Part shown: in pieces, positions 52,999-61,612 of the stretch
Numbering within the stretch: the stretch's first letter is position 1
Layout: every line of letters begins with the position of its first letter
DNA from: Flavobacteriales bacterium
GTDB lineage: Bacteria; Bacteroidota; Bacteroidia; UBA10329
Direction: 5' to 3'
Length of the DNA: 64,000 nt
Assembly (NCBI GenBank): GCA_021739695.1
Contig: JAIPBM010000003.1
Coordinates: 164,439-228,438 of the forward strand
Program-made: the position numbers and the translations under genes
The notes under the pieces: model-generated
Databases searched by the model: none
Told to the model about the DNA's origin: nothing
Seen by the model: the letters and a program-made list of their open reading frames with translations, nothing else

Positions 52999-53776
52999 GC
53001 TGCAGGTTATAAAGATCGGTGGCAATGTCATCGACAATGCTTCAGAACTGGAAACGGTGCTGTACAGCGTGGCTTCCATAAAAGGCCCGAAAATCCTGGT
53101 GCATGGTGGCGGAAAACTGGCTTCAGAACTAAGCCGAAGCATGGGCATTGAGCCACAAATGGTGGATGGCCGCAGGATCACTTCCAAGCAAGATCTGGAG
53201 ATTGTGACCATGGTCTATGCCGGATTGATCAACAAGAACATTACCGCTCAATTGCAAGCCTTTGCCTGCAATGCAGTCGGGCTTTCTGGTGCTGATGGGA
53301 ACGCCATCGCCTCCGTAAAACGTCCTGTGAATCCGATAAACTTCGGATTGGTGGGAGATGTGAAAGCCGTCAATACTTCCTTTATCAAGGTTTTACTTGA
53401 TGCCGGGATCACCCCTGTTTTCTGTGCCATCACGCACGATGAAACAGGTCAATTGCTGAATACCAATGCCGATACCATTGCTTCAGAGCTGGCTGCATCT
53501 ATGAGTAGCTATTATACAAGTGAATTGATCTATTGCTTTGAAAAACAAGGCGTTCTATTAAATCCAGAAGACGAAGATTCGGTCATTCCTATTTTGGATG
53601 AAGCGCAGTATCTCCAATTGAAAAGTGACAAGGCCATCCATTCGGGCATGCTTCCCAAATTGGATAATTGTTTTGCGGCTTTGGCCAAAGGCGTTTCGCG
53701 GGTCATTATTGGAAACAGCAGTTTCATTGAAGACAGAAGCTTGCCGCACACCACCATCATCCCGAAGCAAGCATGA
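52991..53776 (+). CDS. argB: N-acetylglutamate kinase
   Basis: 261 residues. KIGGNVIDNASELE (start) and VHGGGKLASELSR, with ...GLSGADGNAI and ...TNADTIASELA, are the amino-acid-kinase motifs. Phosphorylates N-acetylglutamate. The protein begins directly at the first strand (MDKLQVIKIGG), lacking the N-terminal helix that gives arginine feedback inhibition in hexameric enzymes, so it is probably not inhibited by arginine. ATG 52991 is chosen because earlier in-frame starts lie inside argF'. Confidence 0.93.
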   Translation: MDKLQVIKIGGNVIDNASELETVLYSVASIKGPKILVHGGGKLASELSRSMGIEPQMVDGRRITSKQDLEIVTMVYAGLINKNITAQLQAFACNAVGLSGADGNAIASVKRPVNPINFGLVGDVKAVNTSFIKVLLDAGITPVFCAITHDETGQLLNTNADTIASELAASMSSYYTSELIYCFEKQGVLLNPEDEDSVIPILDEAQYLQLKSDKAIHSGMLPKLDNCFAALAKGVSRVIIGNSSFIEDRSLPHTTIIPKQA

Positions 53777-54834
53777 GCGAACTGACACTTCATGGCGAAG
53801 CCATTCAGCTTCTGAAGCAGCTTATTGCCACGCCTTCCTTTTCGGGAGAGGAAAACGGAACCGCTGATCTTATTCAAGACTGGTTGAAAGACCATGGCGT
53901 TGAAACCGAGCGTTTGGGAAACAATGTTTGGGCGCTGAATGCGCATTTCGATGTGGCAAAACCGACCATCCTGCTCAATTCGCACCACGATACCGTGAAA
54001 CCGAATAAGGCCTACACCCGCGACCCGTTTCTTGCACAGGAAGAAGCGGGCACACTCTACGGTTTGGGAAGTAATGATGCAGGCGGATGTTTGGTTTCGT
54101 TGCTTGCCACCTTCCTTCATTTTTACGAACGAAAGGAACTGAAATACAACCTGCTCATTGCCGCATCAGCCGAAGAAGAAAACTCAGGTGCCAATGGCAT
54201 CAGTTCTTTGCTTCCACTGTTACCACCCATTGCATGTGGCGTGGTGGGCGAACCTACTTCCATGAACATGGCCGTAGCTGAAAAGGGCCTGATGGTGATC
54301 GATGGCACTGCTTCTGGCACAGCAGGCCACGCAGCGCACGAAAATGCCGACAATGCCCTCTATAATGCCTTGGATGACATCAACCTGATACGCCACTTCG
54401 CGTTCCCTAAGGTTTCCGAAAGCTCAGGAAAAGTAAAGGCAACGGTGACGCAAATAGAGGCTGGACAACAGCATAATGTGGTGCCTGCCGCCTGCAAGTT
54501 TGTGGTGGATGTGCGCGTCAATGAGCATTACACCAATCAAGAGGTGTTTGAGATATTGAACAGCTTGACCAAAAGCGAATTGAAAGCGCGCTCCTTCCGA
54601 CTCAACTCCTCCTCCATTGCCAACGATCATCCGCTGGTGAAAGCCGGCTTGGCGCTCGGTAGAAAAACCTACGGTTCTCCTACCCTTTCCGACCAGGCAT
54701 TGATGGCTTTTCCTACGGTGAAAATGGGTCCGGGAGAATCCACGCGTTCGCATCAGGCAGATGAGTTTGTGCTGCTGAGCGAGATTGAAGAAGGAATCAG
54801 CCTCCACATCCAGTTACTGGAGAAGCTTTTATGA
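53773..54834 (+). CDS. argE: M20 family deacylase (ArgE-like, N-acetylcitrulline/-ornithine deacetylase)
   Basis: 353 residues. Metal ligands are visible in LNSHHDTVKPN, GSNDAGGC and EEENSG; the ending HQADEFVLLSEIE completes the site. It is the only deacylase in the cluster. Because ArgF' yields acylcitrulline, its natural role should be to remove the acyl group from that product before ArgG acts. Confidence 0.88.
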   Translation: MSELTLHGEAIQLLKQLIATPSFSGEENGTADLIQDWLKDHGVETERLGNNVWALNAHFDVAKPTILLNSHHDTVKPNKAYTRDPFLAQEEAGTLYGLGSNDAGGCLVSLLATFLHFYERKELKYNLLIAASAEEENSGANGISSLLPLLPPIACGVVGEPTSMNMAVAEKGLMVIDGTASGTAGHAAHENADNALYNALDDINLIRHFAFPKVSESSGKVKATVTQIEAGQQHNVVPAACKFVVDVRVNEHYTNQEVFEILNSLTKSELKARSFRLNSSSIANDHPLVKAGLALGRKTYGSPTLSDQALMAFPTVKMGPGESTRSHQADEFVLLSEIEEGISLHIQLLEKLL

Positions 54835-54930
54835 ATTGATAAAAATGACAGTCCGTTATCTTATCACCAAAATCTCAAATAGCTTCACCCTGTGCGCTTC
54901 AGGCCTATCGAGGTATTGAATTCACATGAA

Positions 54931-55022
54931 ATAGCCACAGATGCACAGATTTTCACGGATTTTTCACAGAGTAATATGAATCAGTGTTTCATCTGTGCCA
55001 ATCAGTGCATCTATGGCAGAAA
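54931..55022. repeat. Long-hairpin repeat of the 'CACAGATG' class, copy 2
   Basis: AATAGCCACAGATGCACAG ... GTGCATCTATGGCAG, with inner CACAG/CTGTG arms, in the 284-bp gap between argE and argH. The same type occurs at 35332-35424. It could affect argH expression by splitting it from the operon. Confidence 0.6.
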
Positions 55023-55118
55023 ATATGTTTAAGTTGTGTAAAAATTAAACACGATTGCTCTGCATCTACAGCCAGTGTGACAGGATTGCAGACTATCAAT
55101 TGATAAAAAAGAGAAACG

Positions 55119-56405
55119 ATGAAATTGTGGGATAAAGGATATACGGTAGATAATGTGGTGGACCGGTTTACGGTGGGCAACGACCGCGTGCTCGACCTGA
55201 AACTGGCCAAGCATGATGTGGCTGGAAATAAGGCCCATGCCCAAATGCTCGCTTCCATCGGTATCCTGACAAGCGAAGAGTTGAAATCCATTTTGGACGG
55301 ATTGAACACCATCGAGCAGAGCATTACTGATGGCTCCTTTACCATTGAAGATACGTTTGAGGACGTACACAGCAAGATTGAATTCGAATTGGTGCGCTTG
55401 ATAGGCGAAGCTGGAAAGAAGATCCATACGGCCCGTTCGCGCAACGACCAAGTGTTGGTCGATCTGCATCTCTATGCCAAGGAAGAGATTGAAGTGATGC
55501 TCGCATTGACGCAACAGTTGTTCGATACCTTGATGAAACTGGCAGAACAGCATCAATCTATTCTGATGCCGGGCTACACGCACATGCAAGTTGCCATGCC
55601 ATCTTCCTTCGGACTGTGGTTCAGTGCCTATGCCGAAGCCTTGATCGATGATGTGCACATGCTACAGGCAGCAGCACGCATTGCCGATCAGAATCCATTG
55701 GGTTCGGCTGCTGGTTATGGTTCTTCGTTTCCAATTAACCGAACCATGACCACCGAACTCTTGGGATTCGGCACCATGAAATACAACGTGGTTGCCGCAC
55801 AAATGAGTCGCGGTAAACTGGAACGCACCGTTGCCATGGCCATGGCTTCTGTATCTGGTACGCTTGCCAAGCTTTCTGCGGATATCTGCCTCTACATGAG
55901 TCAGAACTTCGGATTTGTGAGTTTCCCGAAGGAATTGACCACAGGTTCGAGCATCATGCCGCACAAGCAGAACCCCGATGTGTTTGAGCTGCTACGTGCC
56001 AAAAGCAACCGTTTGCAGGCCTTGCCTACCGAGATCATCCTCATTACCAATAACCTGACAAGCGGCTATCACCGTGATTTCCAATTACTGAAAGAAGGGT
56101 TGATGTCTGGCATCGATACCCTCAAGGACAATCTGGAAGTATGCGATTTCATGCTGCAGCACATTCAGGTCAATCCTGATCTGCTGGACAACGCCATTTA
56201 CGACCACATGTACAGCGTGGAGGAAGTAAACGCGCTTGTATTGGGTGGCATGAGCTTCCGCGATGCGTATCGTCAGCTTGGTATCGACATCATGGAAGGA
56301 CGTTACACACCCAAGAAGCAGGTGCATCATACGCACGAAGGCAGCATCGGGAATCTGTGTTTGGGAGAGATCCGTAGCAAGATGGAAAAGGCGATGACGC
56401 GTTGA
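55119..56405 (+). CDS. argH: Argininosuccinate lyase
   Basis: 428 residues. The family signature SSIMPHKQNPDVFEL is present, with TARSRNDQVLVDLHLY and the catalytic helix LTTGSSIM context intact. Splits argininosuccinate into arginine and fumarate, ending the pathway. Separated from argE by 284 bp that contains a hairpin repeat, so it may have a separate promoter. Confidence 0.95.
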   Translation: MKLWDKGYTVDNVVDRFTVGNDRVLDLKLAKHDVAGNKAHAQMLASIGILTSEELKSILDGLNTIEQSITDGSFTIEDTFEDVHSKIEFELVRLIGEAGKKIHTARSRNDQVLVDLHLYAKEEIEVMLALTQQLFDTLMKLAEQHQSILMPGYTHMQVAMPSSFGLWFSAYAEALIDDVHMLQAAARIADQNPLGSAAGYGSSFPINRTMTTELLGFGTMKYNVVAAQMSRGKLERTVAMAMASVSGTLAKLSADICLYMSQNFGFVSFPKELTTGSSIMPHKQNPDVFELLRAKSNRLQALPTEIILITNNLTSGYHRDFQLLKEGLMSGIDTLKDNLEVCDFMLQHIQVNPDLLDNAIYDHMYSVEEVNALVLGGMSFRDAYRQLGIDIMEGRYTPKKQVHHTHEGSIGNLCLGEIRSKMEKAMTR

Positions 56406-56432
56406 GCTTTCTAAAAGCCTAACTACTTTTTC

Positions 56433-56654
56433 TGATTCCCCCAAAGTTTGCCACTTGAGATTTGCACAGAGCTTAGTAGAGTCTCAGAGATACACAGAGA
56501 TGTTCCGACTTGCCGTGTGCTTACAGAAGCAAACCTTGGTCTGGGTGAACTTACGGAGCAGCTTGAATTCCCTTCGAAGAAAAAGCTCTCTGTGCATCTC
56601 CCATTCTCATTCTTTCTCTGTGAAACGTATAACTGGTAAACTTTAGGGGAATCA
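56433..56654. mobile_element. MITE-like element, copy 1
   Basis: 222 bp with terminal inverted repeats: starts TGATTCCCCCAAAGTTTG and ends with the inverse of TGATTCCCCTAAAGTTTA. The interior is over 90% identical to 58608-58828 by eye, and encodes no real protein. TACTTTTTC occurs on both outer sides (56424-56432 and 56658-56666), possibly a remnant of a target duplication. Confidence 0.75.
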
Positions 56655-56688
56655 ATATACTTTTTCCTACCTTGTTGCTTGTTAGGTC

Positions 56689-57636
56689 ATGGGGAAAATC
56701 AGCTGGCTTCTATTCTTGGTATGTTTCGGACTGTCTTCAAAGGCGCAAGACCCGGCATTCACGCAGTATTTCAGTAGTCCCGTCTACCTCAATCCTGCCT
56801 TTGCTGGTTTTGATGGTTGTTCGAGAATAAGCACGGCTTACCGTAATCAGTGGCCAGCCATCAGTGGCAATTACCAAACCGCAAATGCATGGTACGACCG
56901 CATGATCGGAAAAACGCATGGCGTGGCTGTCAACTATCAATTTGACCTTGCTGGAGAGACCATCCAGACCCATTCCCTTTCCTTCGTCTACGCACCGGCC
57001 ATTCGTCTTTTCAAGAATAGATTGGTCATTAGTCCTGCGCTGCAATTGGGCTGGCAGCACAAATATGTCGACTTCAGCCAACTGACCTTCGGTGATATGA
57101 TCGATCCGCGTTATGGTCATATTAACTATTTAACTCAACCAATAGATGGCGAAAGCAGTTCGGATGTATTCGATATGAGTGCAGGATTACTCATCTTCCA
57201 TTCCAATTTCACCTATGGGGCAGCGTTCCATCACCTTACACAACCCAACGAAGGCCTTAATGGCATCTCTAAACTCCCCATCAAATACACGGCTCACATA
57301 TCGTATGTTGGCGTCATCAACGATCATTACAAGATCTCGCCAGCATTCATCTTCATGGACCAACAGGATTTCAGTCAGTTGCAATCTACCCTGACCGTTT
57401 ACCTCTATGGCGCGCGCATTGGTGCTGGGTTCAGAAGCAGTTTCAATAACCCGGATGCCGTGCTTTTCATGCTCGGATACCAAGGACACGGTTTCCGCGT
57501 GGGCTACAGCTACGATTATACCGTCTCAGGACTCGCAAACAGCACGGGCGGAAGCCACGAAGCCACCTTGGCCTACGTTTTCAACTGCATCAACAAGGCA
57601 GCGCACAGGAAAGGAACTGAATTGATCGGTTTTTAG
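56689..57636 (+). CDS. PorP/SprF family type IX secretion outer-membrane protein
   Basis: 315 residues. Signal peptide (ISWLLFLVCFGLSSKA, cut after AQ), then the PorP/SprF signature DPAFTQYFSSPVYLNPAFAG with later YRNQWPAISGNYQT, and a barrel ending with GYSYDYTVSGL. PorP/SprF proteins help export specific T9SS cargo, often an adhesin encoded beside them; no large adhesin gene is next to this one. Flanked by the two MITE-like copies. Confidence 0.9.
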   Translation: MGKISWLLFLVCFGLSSKAQDPAFTQYFSSPVYLNPAFAGFDGCSRISTAYRNQWPAISGNYQTANAWYDRMIGKTHGVAVNYQFDLAGETIQTHSLSFVYAPAIRLFKNRLVISPALQLGWQHKYVDFSQLTFGDMIDPRYGHINYLTQPIDGESSSDVFDMSAGLLIFHSNFTYGAAFHHLTQPNEGLNGISKLPIKYTAHISYVGVINDHYKISPAFIFMDQQDFSQLQSTLTVYLYGARIGAGFRSSFNNPDAVLFMLGYQGHGFRVGYSYDYTVSGLANSTGGSHEATLAYVFNCINKAAHRKGTELIGF

Positions 57637-57637
57637 A

Positions 57638-57800
57638 GCTGTTAGATATTAGCTGTTAGATATTAGCTGTTAGCTTTTAGTATTCAGGAAGCTTGAGATT
57701 ACTCCGTTCAATGTCAACCATCCAAAGAACACAAGAATAGAAGAACGGAAGAACTGAAGAACAGAATAACAGAAGAACGGAAGAACAGAGGAATTGAAAA
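57638..57800. repeat. Short tandem repeats downstream of the PorP/SprF gene
   Basis: About three 14-bp units (AGCTGTTAGATATT) at 57638-57680, then degenerate GAAGAACAG-like units at about 57725-57797. No gene. The 19-mer at 57812-57830 also occurs upstream of pntAB (15773-15791), and a 17-mer at 57670-57686 recurs before the arg cluster (48055-48071). Confidence 0.5.
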
Positions 57801-57853
57801 AGTGCTAATCGCTAACTCCTAATACCTAACTCCTCATACGTCCAACCTCAAGA

Positions 57854-58579
57854 TCAACTCAAGATCATCGAAATGGTGGCCGAGAACGGGCCGCTTTTAT
57901 CCGCATCCGTAGTATTGATCCAACGGGCATAGATCTCGAGCGTATGTCCCAGTTTATTAGTTGGAAACTGCTTACGCAGCTGTGCCCGTGTGCTTATCAT
58001 GTTCTCAAACCCGGCATCTACCAGGTCCTTGGCGCTCAATTCCTCTCCTGCCACCTTCAGCTCCTTCATCGGAACTATAGGATTCACCAGTCGAAAGAAC
58101 ACTTCCACCCCATTGCTGTCTGGATGACAGGCCGAACGTTTATCAGAAGCACTCAATTTGAACACCATACGCACCAGTCCTCTACCCAAGGGCAGCAATT
58201 CTGGAATTGGCGAAGTTTCAATTTCCGGACGTGTGCCCCGTGTGCTTGCCGCCCGAGGATTAAGTCCCATTCCTACACGCGTTCCTAGTGGAATGGCCGG
58301 ATTGTTTACCACATAGCTCTGCACAAAACCACGCAAAAACCTAACGTAATCCTTGCGATAGGCCTTGTAATTGACAACCTGCACGGTGGTCCGGTTTCCT
58401 TTGGTCTTTACGCTATCGTAAATGGCCACAAAATTGTCGCTCCACGTAAGCAGGGTGGCCGCCTCTGTTGCCGGAATATTCCACGGGGCAATATTTGCCT
58501 GTATGGCTGCATTCAGGTTGAACTGAAAGGTGTTGAAATTTTCGAGTGGTCCGGGTATGTAATCTTTTGATTTTGACAT
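57854..58579 (-). CDS. Hypothetical protein, Bacteroidota-specific type
   Basis: 241 residues from MSKSKDYIPGPLENFNTFQF. Helical N-terminal part of about 110 residues (LLTWSDNFVAIYDSVKTKG) and a beta-rich C-terminal part (GRGLVRMVFKLSASDKRSAC). No signal peptide. I recall a similar family in Bacteroidota genomes of unknown function. The start at 58579 is chosen because the frame upstream runs into the MITE copy. Confidence 0.6.
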   Translation of the reverse strand: MSKSKDYIPGPLENFNTFQFNLNAAIQANIAPWNIPATEAATLLTWSDNFVAIYDSVKTKGNRTTVQVVNYKAYRKDYVRFLRGFVQSYVVNNPAIPLGTRVGMGLNPRAASTRGTRPEIETSPIPELLPLGRGLVRMVFKLSASDKRSACHPDSNGVEVFFRLVNPIVPMKELKVAGEELSAKDLVDAGFENMISTRAQLRKQFPTNKLGHTLEIYARWINTTDADKSGPFSATISMILS

Positions 58580-58607
58580 GATCGTTGTTTTTAATGATTG
58601 TTTTTCC

Positions 58608-58828
58608 TGATTCCCCCAAAGTTTGCCACTTGAGATTTGCACAGAGCTTATTAGAGCCTCAGAGAAACACAGAGATGTTCCGCTTGCCGTGTGCTTACAG
58701 AAGCAAACCTTGGTCTGGTTGAACTTGCAGAACAGCTTGAATTCCCTTCTAAGAAAAAGCGCTCTGTGCATCTCCCATTCTCAGTCTTTCTCTGTGAAAC
58801 ATTTAACTGGTAAACTTTAGGGGATTCA
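58608..58828. mobile_element. MITE-like element, copy 2
   Basis: 221 bp, a direct repeat of 56433-56654 with the same orientation. Starts TGATTCCCCCAAAGTTTG and ends ...AAACTTTAGGGGATTCA; the outer 5 bases of the right end have drifted. It lies just upstream of the 58579 start codon. Confidence 0.72.
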
Positions 58829-58920
58829 ATTTTCTTTTATTGTGAATGGATATATGTGGTAGCTCCCTCTTTATGCCCGTTGCCAGAAGTAATAGCATGG
58901 TCTAAGTTGACCCCATGGCT

Positions 58921-59160
58921 TCAGAATAAGGAGGCAAGGCTTGCAGTAGAACCTTCTGCAGCAGCGTTCGAATGTCCGTTTAGCACCGTAGTACATGCTG
59001 CTTTGGCAGTCGTACCTTCTGCAAAAACGGTAGTACCTTCTACTGTAACGGTAGTACCTTCTGCTGTGGCTGTCGTACCTTCTGCCATAACGCTCGAACC
59101 ATTGGTGCCAACCGTAGAACGTACAACTGTAGCTGTCGGATGATCTTTATTCTTCGCCAT
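58921..59160 (-). CDS. Small heptapeptide-repeat ORF over array 4
   Basis: 79 residues from MAKNKDHPTATVVRSTVG. From about residue 25 it is a 7-residue repeat (AEGTTAT, AEGTTVT, VEGTTVF, AEGTTAK, ...). It is the only array ORF with a plausible start and a promoter region shared with a divergent HTH gene. It could be a real small repetitive protein or an accident of a 21-bp DNA repeat. Confidence 0.35.
   Translation of the reverse strand: MAKNKDHPTATVVRSTVGTNGSSVMAEGTTATAEGTTVTVEGTTVFAEGTTAKAACTTVLNGHSNAAAEGSTASLASLF
58946..59155. repeat. 21-bp period array 4
   Basis: Units begin at 58946, 58967, 58988, 59009, 59030, 59051, 59072, 59093, 59114 and (partial) 59135, exactly 21 bp apart. The core is GT(A/C)GTACCTTCTG with GTAC or CGAA at the centre. 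No relation in sequence to arrays 1-3, only the period. Confidence 0.78.
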
Positions 59161-59280
59161 CACTTCCATCAGGTGGAAAGAGAGCTGTTAGTGTCAAAGA
59201 ACTGAAACAAAGCTCTGCAAAGAATTTCAGCTGTAAAATACCACAACTTCATTACTATCAATCTATTAGCACTTCTTAAC

Positions 59281-59296
59281 TACTAAACATTTAGTA
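59281..59296. promoter_or_regulatory. Palindrome between the heptad-repeat ORF and the HTH gene
   Basis: TACTAAACATTTAGTA, two 7-bp arms with a CA centre, perfect. It lies in the shared upstream region of the two divergent genes, about 92 bp before the HTH start. It may be the HTH protein's own operator. Confidence 0.45.
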
Positions 59297-59387
59297 CTTA
59301 ACAGATAGTAGTATCTATTTTAAGCAGAATGCATAACTTCGAACTGCTGAAGCATCACATTGTATTGTTCAACCAAGGACATGGAAC

Positions 59388-59690
59388 ATGAAAACTCAGA
59401 ATTTCCTCATCGGTGATATCGAATTCACCCCCACCGAAACCCGCATCCTCATCCTCAATTGCTATTGCACCAAGTGCGAACAGATAGCCGATTACCTAGG
59501 TTGCAGCGTAAATACCGTTTACGCACACCTCAGAGCCATCCGTACAAAGACCAAGCTCTTCGACTGCCGCGAAATAGAGCGCTTTTCGTTGGCCTATGAG
59601 CTGCGCAACAAAGGCATGGTGGGCGATGTGGACCTCTTTGAGACCTATGGCGATCTGCTGCCCTGGAACCAGAATGGCCCTGGAAGTTGA
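59388..59690 (+). CDS. Small LuxR/GerE-type HTH DNA-binding protein
   Basis: 100 residues. The GerE-type HTH covers about residues 11-66 (FTPTETRILILNCYCTKCEQ, then IADYLGCSVNTVYAHLRAIR), with no receiver or sensor domain. Solo HTH proteins of this type act as regulators with partner input. A CysXXCys pair sits in the first helix (CYCTKC). Array 4 and a palindrome lie upstream. Confidence 0.75.
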   Translation: MKTQNFLIGDIEFTPTETRILILNCYCTKCEQIADYLGCSVNTVYAHLRAIRTKTKLFDCREIERFSLAYELRNKGMVGDVDLFETYGDLLPWNQNGPGS

Positions 59691-59947
59691 ACGCTGAACT
59701 GTGAGGAGAGAGGTTTGAGGTTTGAGGAGAGAGCGGTTAATCCAACAAGGATAAAGTAGTTGTTAGTGTGTTGGAAATGATGGGAGGAGTTTGTAGTATT
59801 GGGGATATAAAAAGAACGGAGCCTACAGTAAGAATTACCTATAGCACCCCTAGTTGGAGGGCTATGAAAAGAAATCGTGCTTGGGCAAAGGCGGATATGA
59901 TAAATTGCAGTAGTGGAATTTATCATAGCCAATAGTTGTAGCACATT

Positions 59948-60526
59948 TTGAAAAGCACCTTGAGACACCTCATTTTAACCTTTACGTTTTGTGCTTTTAC
60001 ATTCTTTTCATTTGGACAAGTGACAGTCAAGTTCGAAATTGATTGCGACTCAGTACTGCCAGTTGACAGAGAAGTTCATGTTCCGAATAAAAACGAACAG
60101 TTTATGGCCTCTATCGACTTGGACTTTCCGCGAAATTGGAAAAATCAAGACACCATAAGATTTACACCATTTACCATCGACAATCTTCAACATGGAATGA
60201 CCTGCGTTGATGTTGCTCCACCTACTGACAAGTACAAAATCGGATGGGTAAATTTCACATCCTTGAATTACTGGGAACACGGAGAATACGGGGTAAATTT
60301 TGACAGCTCGTATTATGCAGAGGTTCGATTAGTCAATGGTATATTGACACTAAGGGACAAATTTTGGTATGCAGATGGAAAAGGTAAGAAATACAAGTAC
60401 AAAGTAGTCTGGACTGGTAGAAATTGCTGTAGTTGGATTAGACTAAATCCTACGAAGAAGAAGCGTTATCCAAGACAAATACCGAAACGTCAAGCGAAGA
60501 AAATTACGACCGTGAAGAATTATTAA
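59948..60526 (+). CDS. Small secreted protein of unknown function
   Basis: 192 residues from a TTG at 59948. Signal peptide (LRHLILTFTFCAFTFFSF, cut after GQ). Mature part beta-rich with a basic C-terminus (NPTKKKRYPRQIPKRQAKK). AT-rich compared with the housekeeping genes. No family recognised. The gap before it (59691-59947) has nothing clear. Confidence 0.5.
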   Translation: MKSTLRHLILTFTFCAFTFFSFGQVTVKFEIDCDSVLPVDREVHVPNKNEQFMASIDLDFPRNWKNQDTIRFTPFTIDNLQHGMTCVDVAPPTDKYKIGWVNFTSLNYWEHGEYGVNFDSSYYAEVRLVNGILTLRDKFWYADGKGKKYKYKVVWTGRNCCSWIRLNPTKKKRYPRQIPKRQAKKITTVKNY

Positions 60527-60535
60527 AAAACGTGC

Positions 60536-60712
60536 TACAACAACCACTAAACCTAATGCGTGCGACCGTACGTCAGTCAGTCTCAGCTTCGTTCTGCGCT
60601 GTCTGTGCATGGCGACAGGACGGCAGTTTCTAACGCATTATCTTTAGCGGAAACCGTTGTGGTTAATTTTTGTGCCGTCTGAAAACGCGACTGTAAATTG
60701 AAAGTTTGGTAG
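60536..60712. repeat. Imperfect palindrome and shared 50-bp segment, copy 1
   Basis: Arms AACCAC (60542-60547)/GTGGTT (60659-60664) and TAATGCG (60554-60560)/CGCATTA (60634-60640) flank a GC-richer centre. The segment at 60660-60712 (TTAATT...GCCGTCTGAAAA...TAAATTGAAAG) has a relative at 61541-61590. The arrangement of lone hypothetical genes with such spacers recalls integron cassettes, but no canonical GTTRRRY core is visible. Confidence 0.4.
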
Positions 60713-60827
60713 TCCCTAAGCTGAAACAAACGGACATTGAGCACTTCGATTTCAGCCGAAAATCGAAGGAACTAAGGCTCTATTTTCATGGGCTTAGAAA
60801 CGTTGACATAAATCAGAATCAAAAAGA

Positions 60828-61490
60828 ATGTTTAATCCATTCAAAAAGAAAAATTCAGAACAGATTGAAAAAAAACCATTTGATATTCCATCAAATTGGG
60901 AACATCATTACATCTATGGTTTTATAAGTGGAAATCCTTATCAAACTATAAGCGATTTAAATGCAGTTGTGACTATTTTTAAAAATACGGTCGGAAAGAA
61001 AGGGTTTATAGGAATTGATTCAATTTTTCATCCATATAATTTGGTTAATCCTAAAGGAGTAACAGCTTGGGATTTAGCTTGGTTTAGTGTTTATACTCCA
61101 GATAATGGAAAGTTCATCGGAGAAATAGCGGAAAACAAAACTGCAACCGTTGTCAACGCAGAGGCTCTGAATTTAAAAGACAATTATAGGGTTTGGCCAA
61201 ATAATGACCTTGACCCTGAAATAAATGAACAATATTCTAAATATGTTCCCTTTGTGCTTCCTTATTTGATTTATAAAAACAATGACGAACCACATTGGTC
61301 GGAAATGATAAAGTCAGAATTAGAACTTCAAGGACAAGCTCATACCTATATTGAAAATTTCAATTCAGTTTTCTCGAAATGTATTAACGGACACGTAATG
61401 ACATTAGGATTTGGAGAATTTGATAGAGAAAACCTAGACGAATTAATAGAGAACTTTACAAGTTTTTACGAAAAGAAAATAAAAAACTAA
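60828..61490 (+). CDS. Hypothetical protein
   Basis: 220 residues, no signal peptide, mixed alpha/beta with an acidic C-terminus (GEFDRENLDELIENFTSFYE). AT-rich. Not recognised. Between two related spacer repeats (60660 and 61541). Confidence 0.5.
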   Translation: MFNPFKKKNSEQIEKKPFDIPSNWEHHYIYGFISGNPYQTISDLNAVVTIFKNTVGKKGFIGIDSIFHPYNLVNPKGVTAWDLAWFSVYTPDNGKFIGEIAENKTATVVNAEALNLKDNYRVWPNNDLDPEINEQYSKYVPFVLPYLIYKNNDEPHWSEMIKSELELQGQAHTYIENFNSVFSKCINGHVMTLGFGEFDRENLDELIENFTSFYEKKIKN

Positions 61491-61540
61491 CCACAACACC
61501 AGCTATGTCAAATAGGGTCTCATCAGTTACGCAGGGTTCG

Positions 61541-61590
61541 GGTTAATTGTTGAAGCCGTCTGAAAGTGCGGCTCTAAATTGAAAGTGAAG
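61541..61590. repeat. Shared 50-bp segment, copy 2
   Basis: GGTTAATTGTTGAAGCCGTC and TAAATTGAAAGTG match 60660-60712 with changes; TAACC at 61488-61492 pairs with GGTTA at 61541-61545. It lies directly before the next gene. Confidence 0.4.
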
Positions 61591-61612
61591 TGATGTCTAA
61601 ACTTAACCGAAT

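Noticed and set aside
56448..56646. Small ORFs of 63 codons in the first MITE copy
   Set aside because: They are not conserved as reading frames in the second copy, have no homologue I recognise and lie wholly inside the element.
58580..58771. N-terminal extension of the 57854-58579 gene
   Set aside because: The extra 64 codons overlap the MITE copy and read as unrelated low-complexity sequence.
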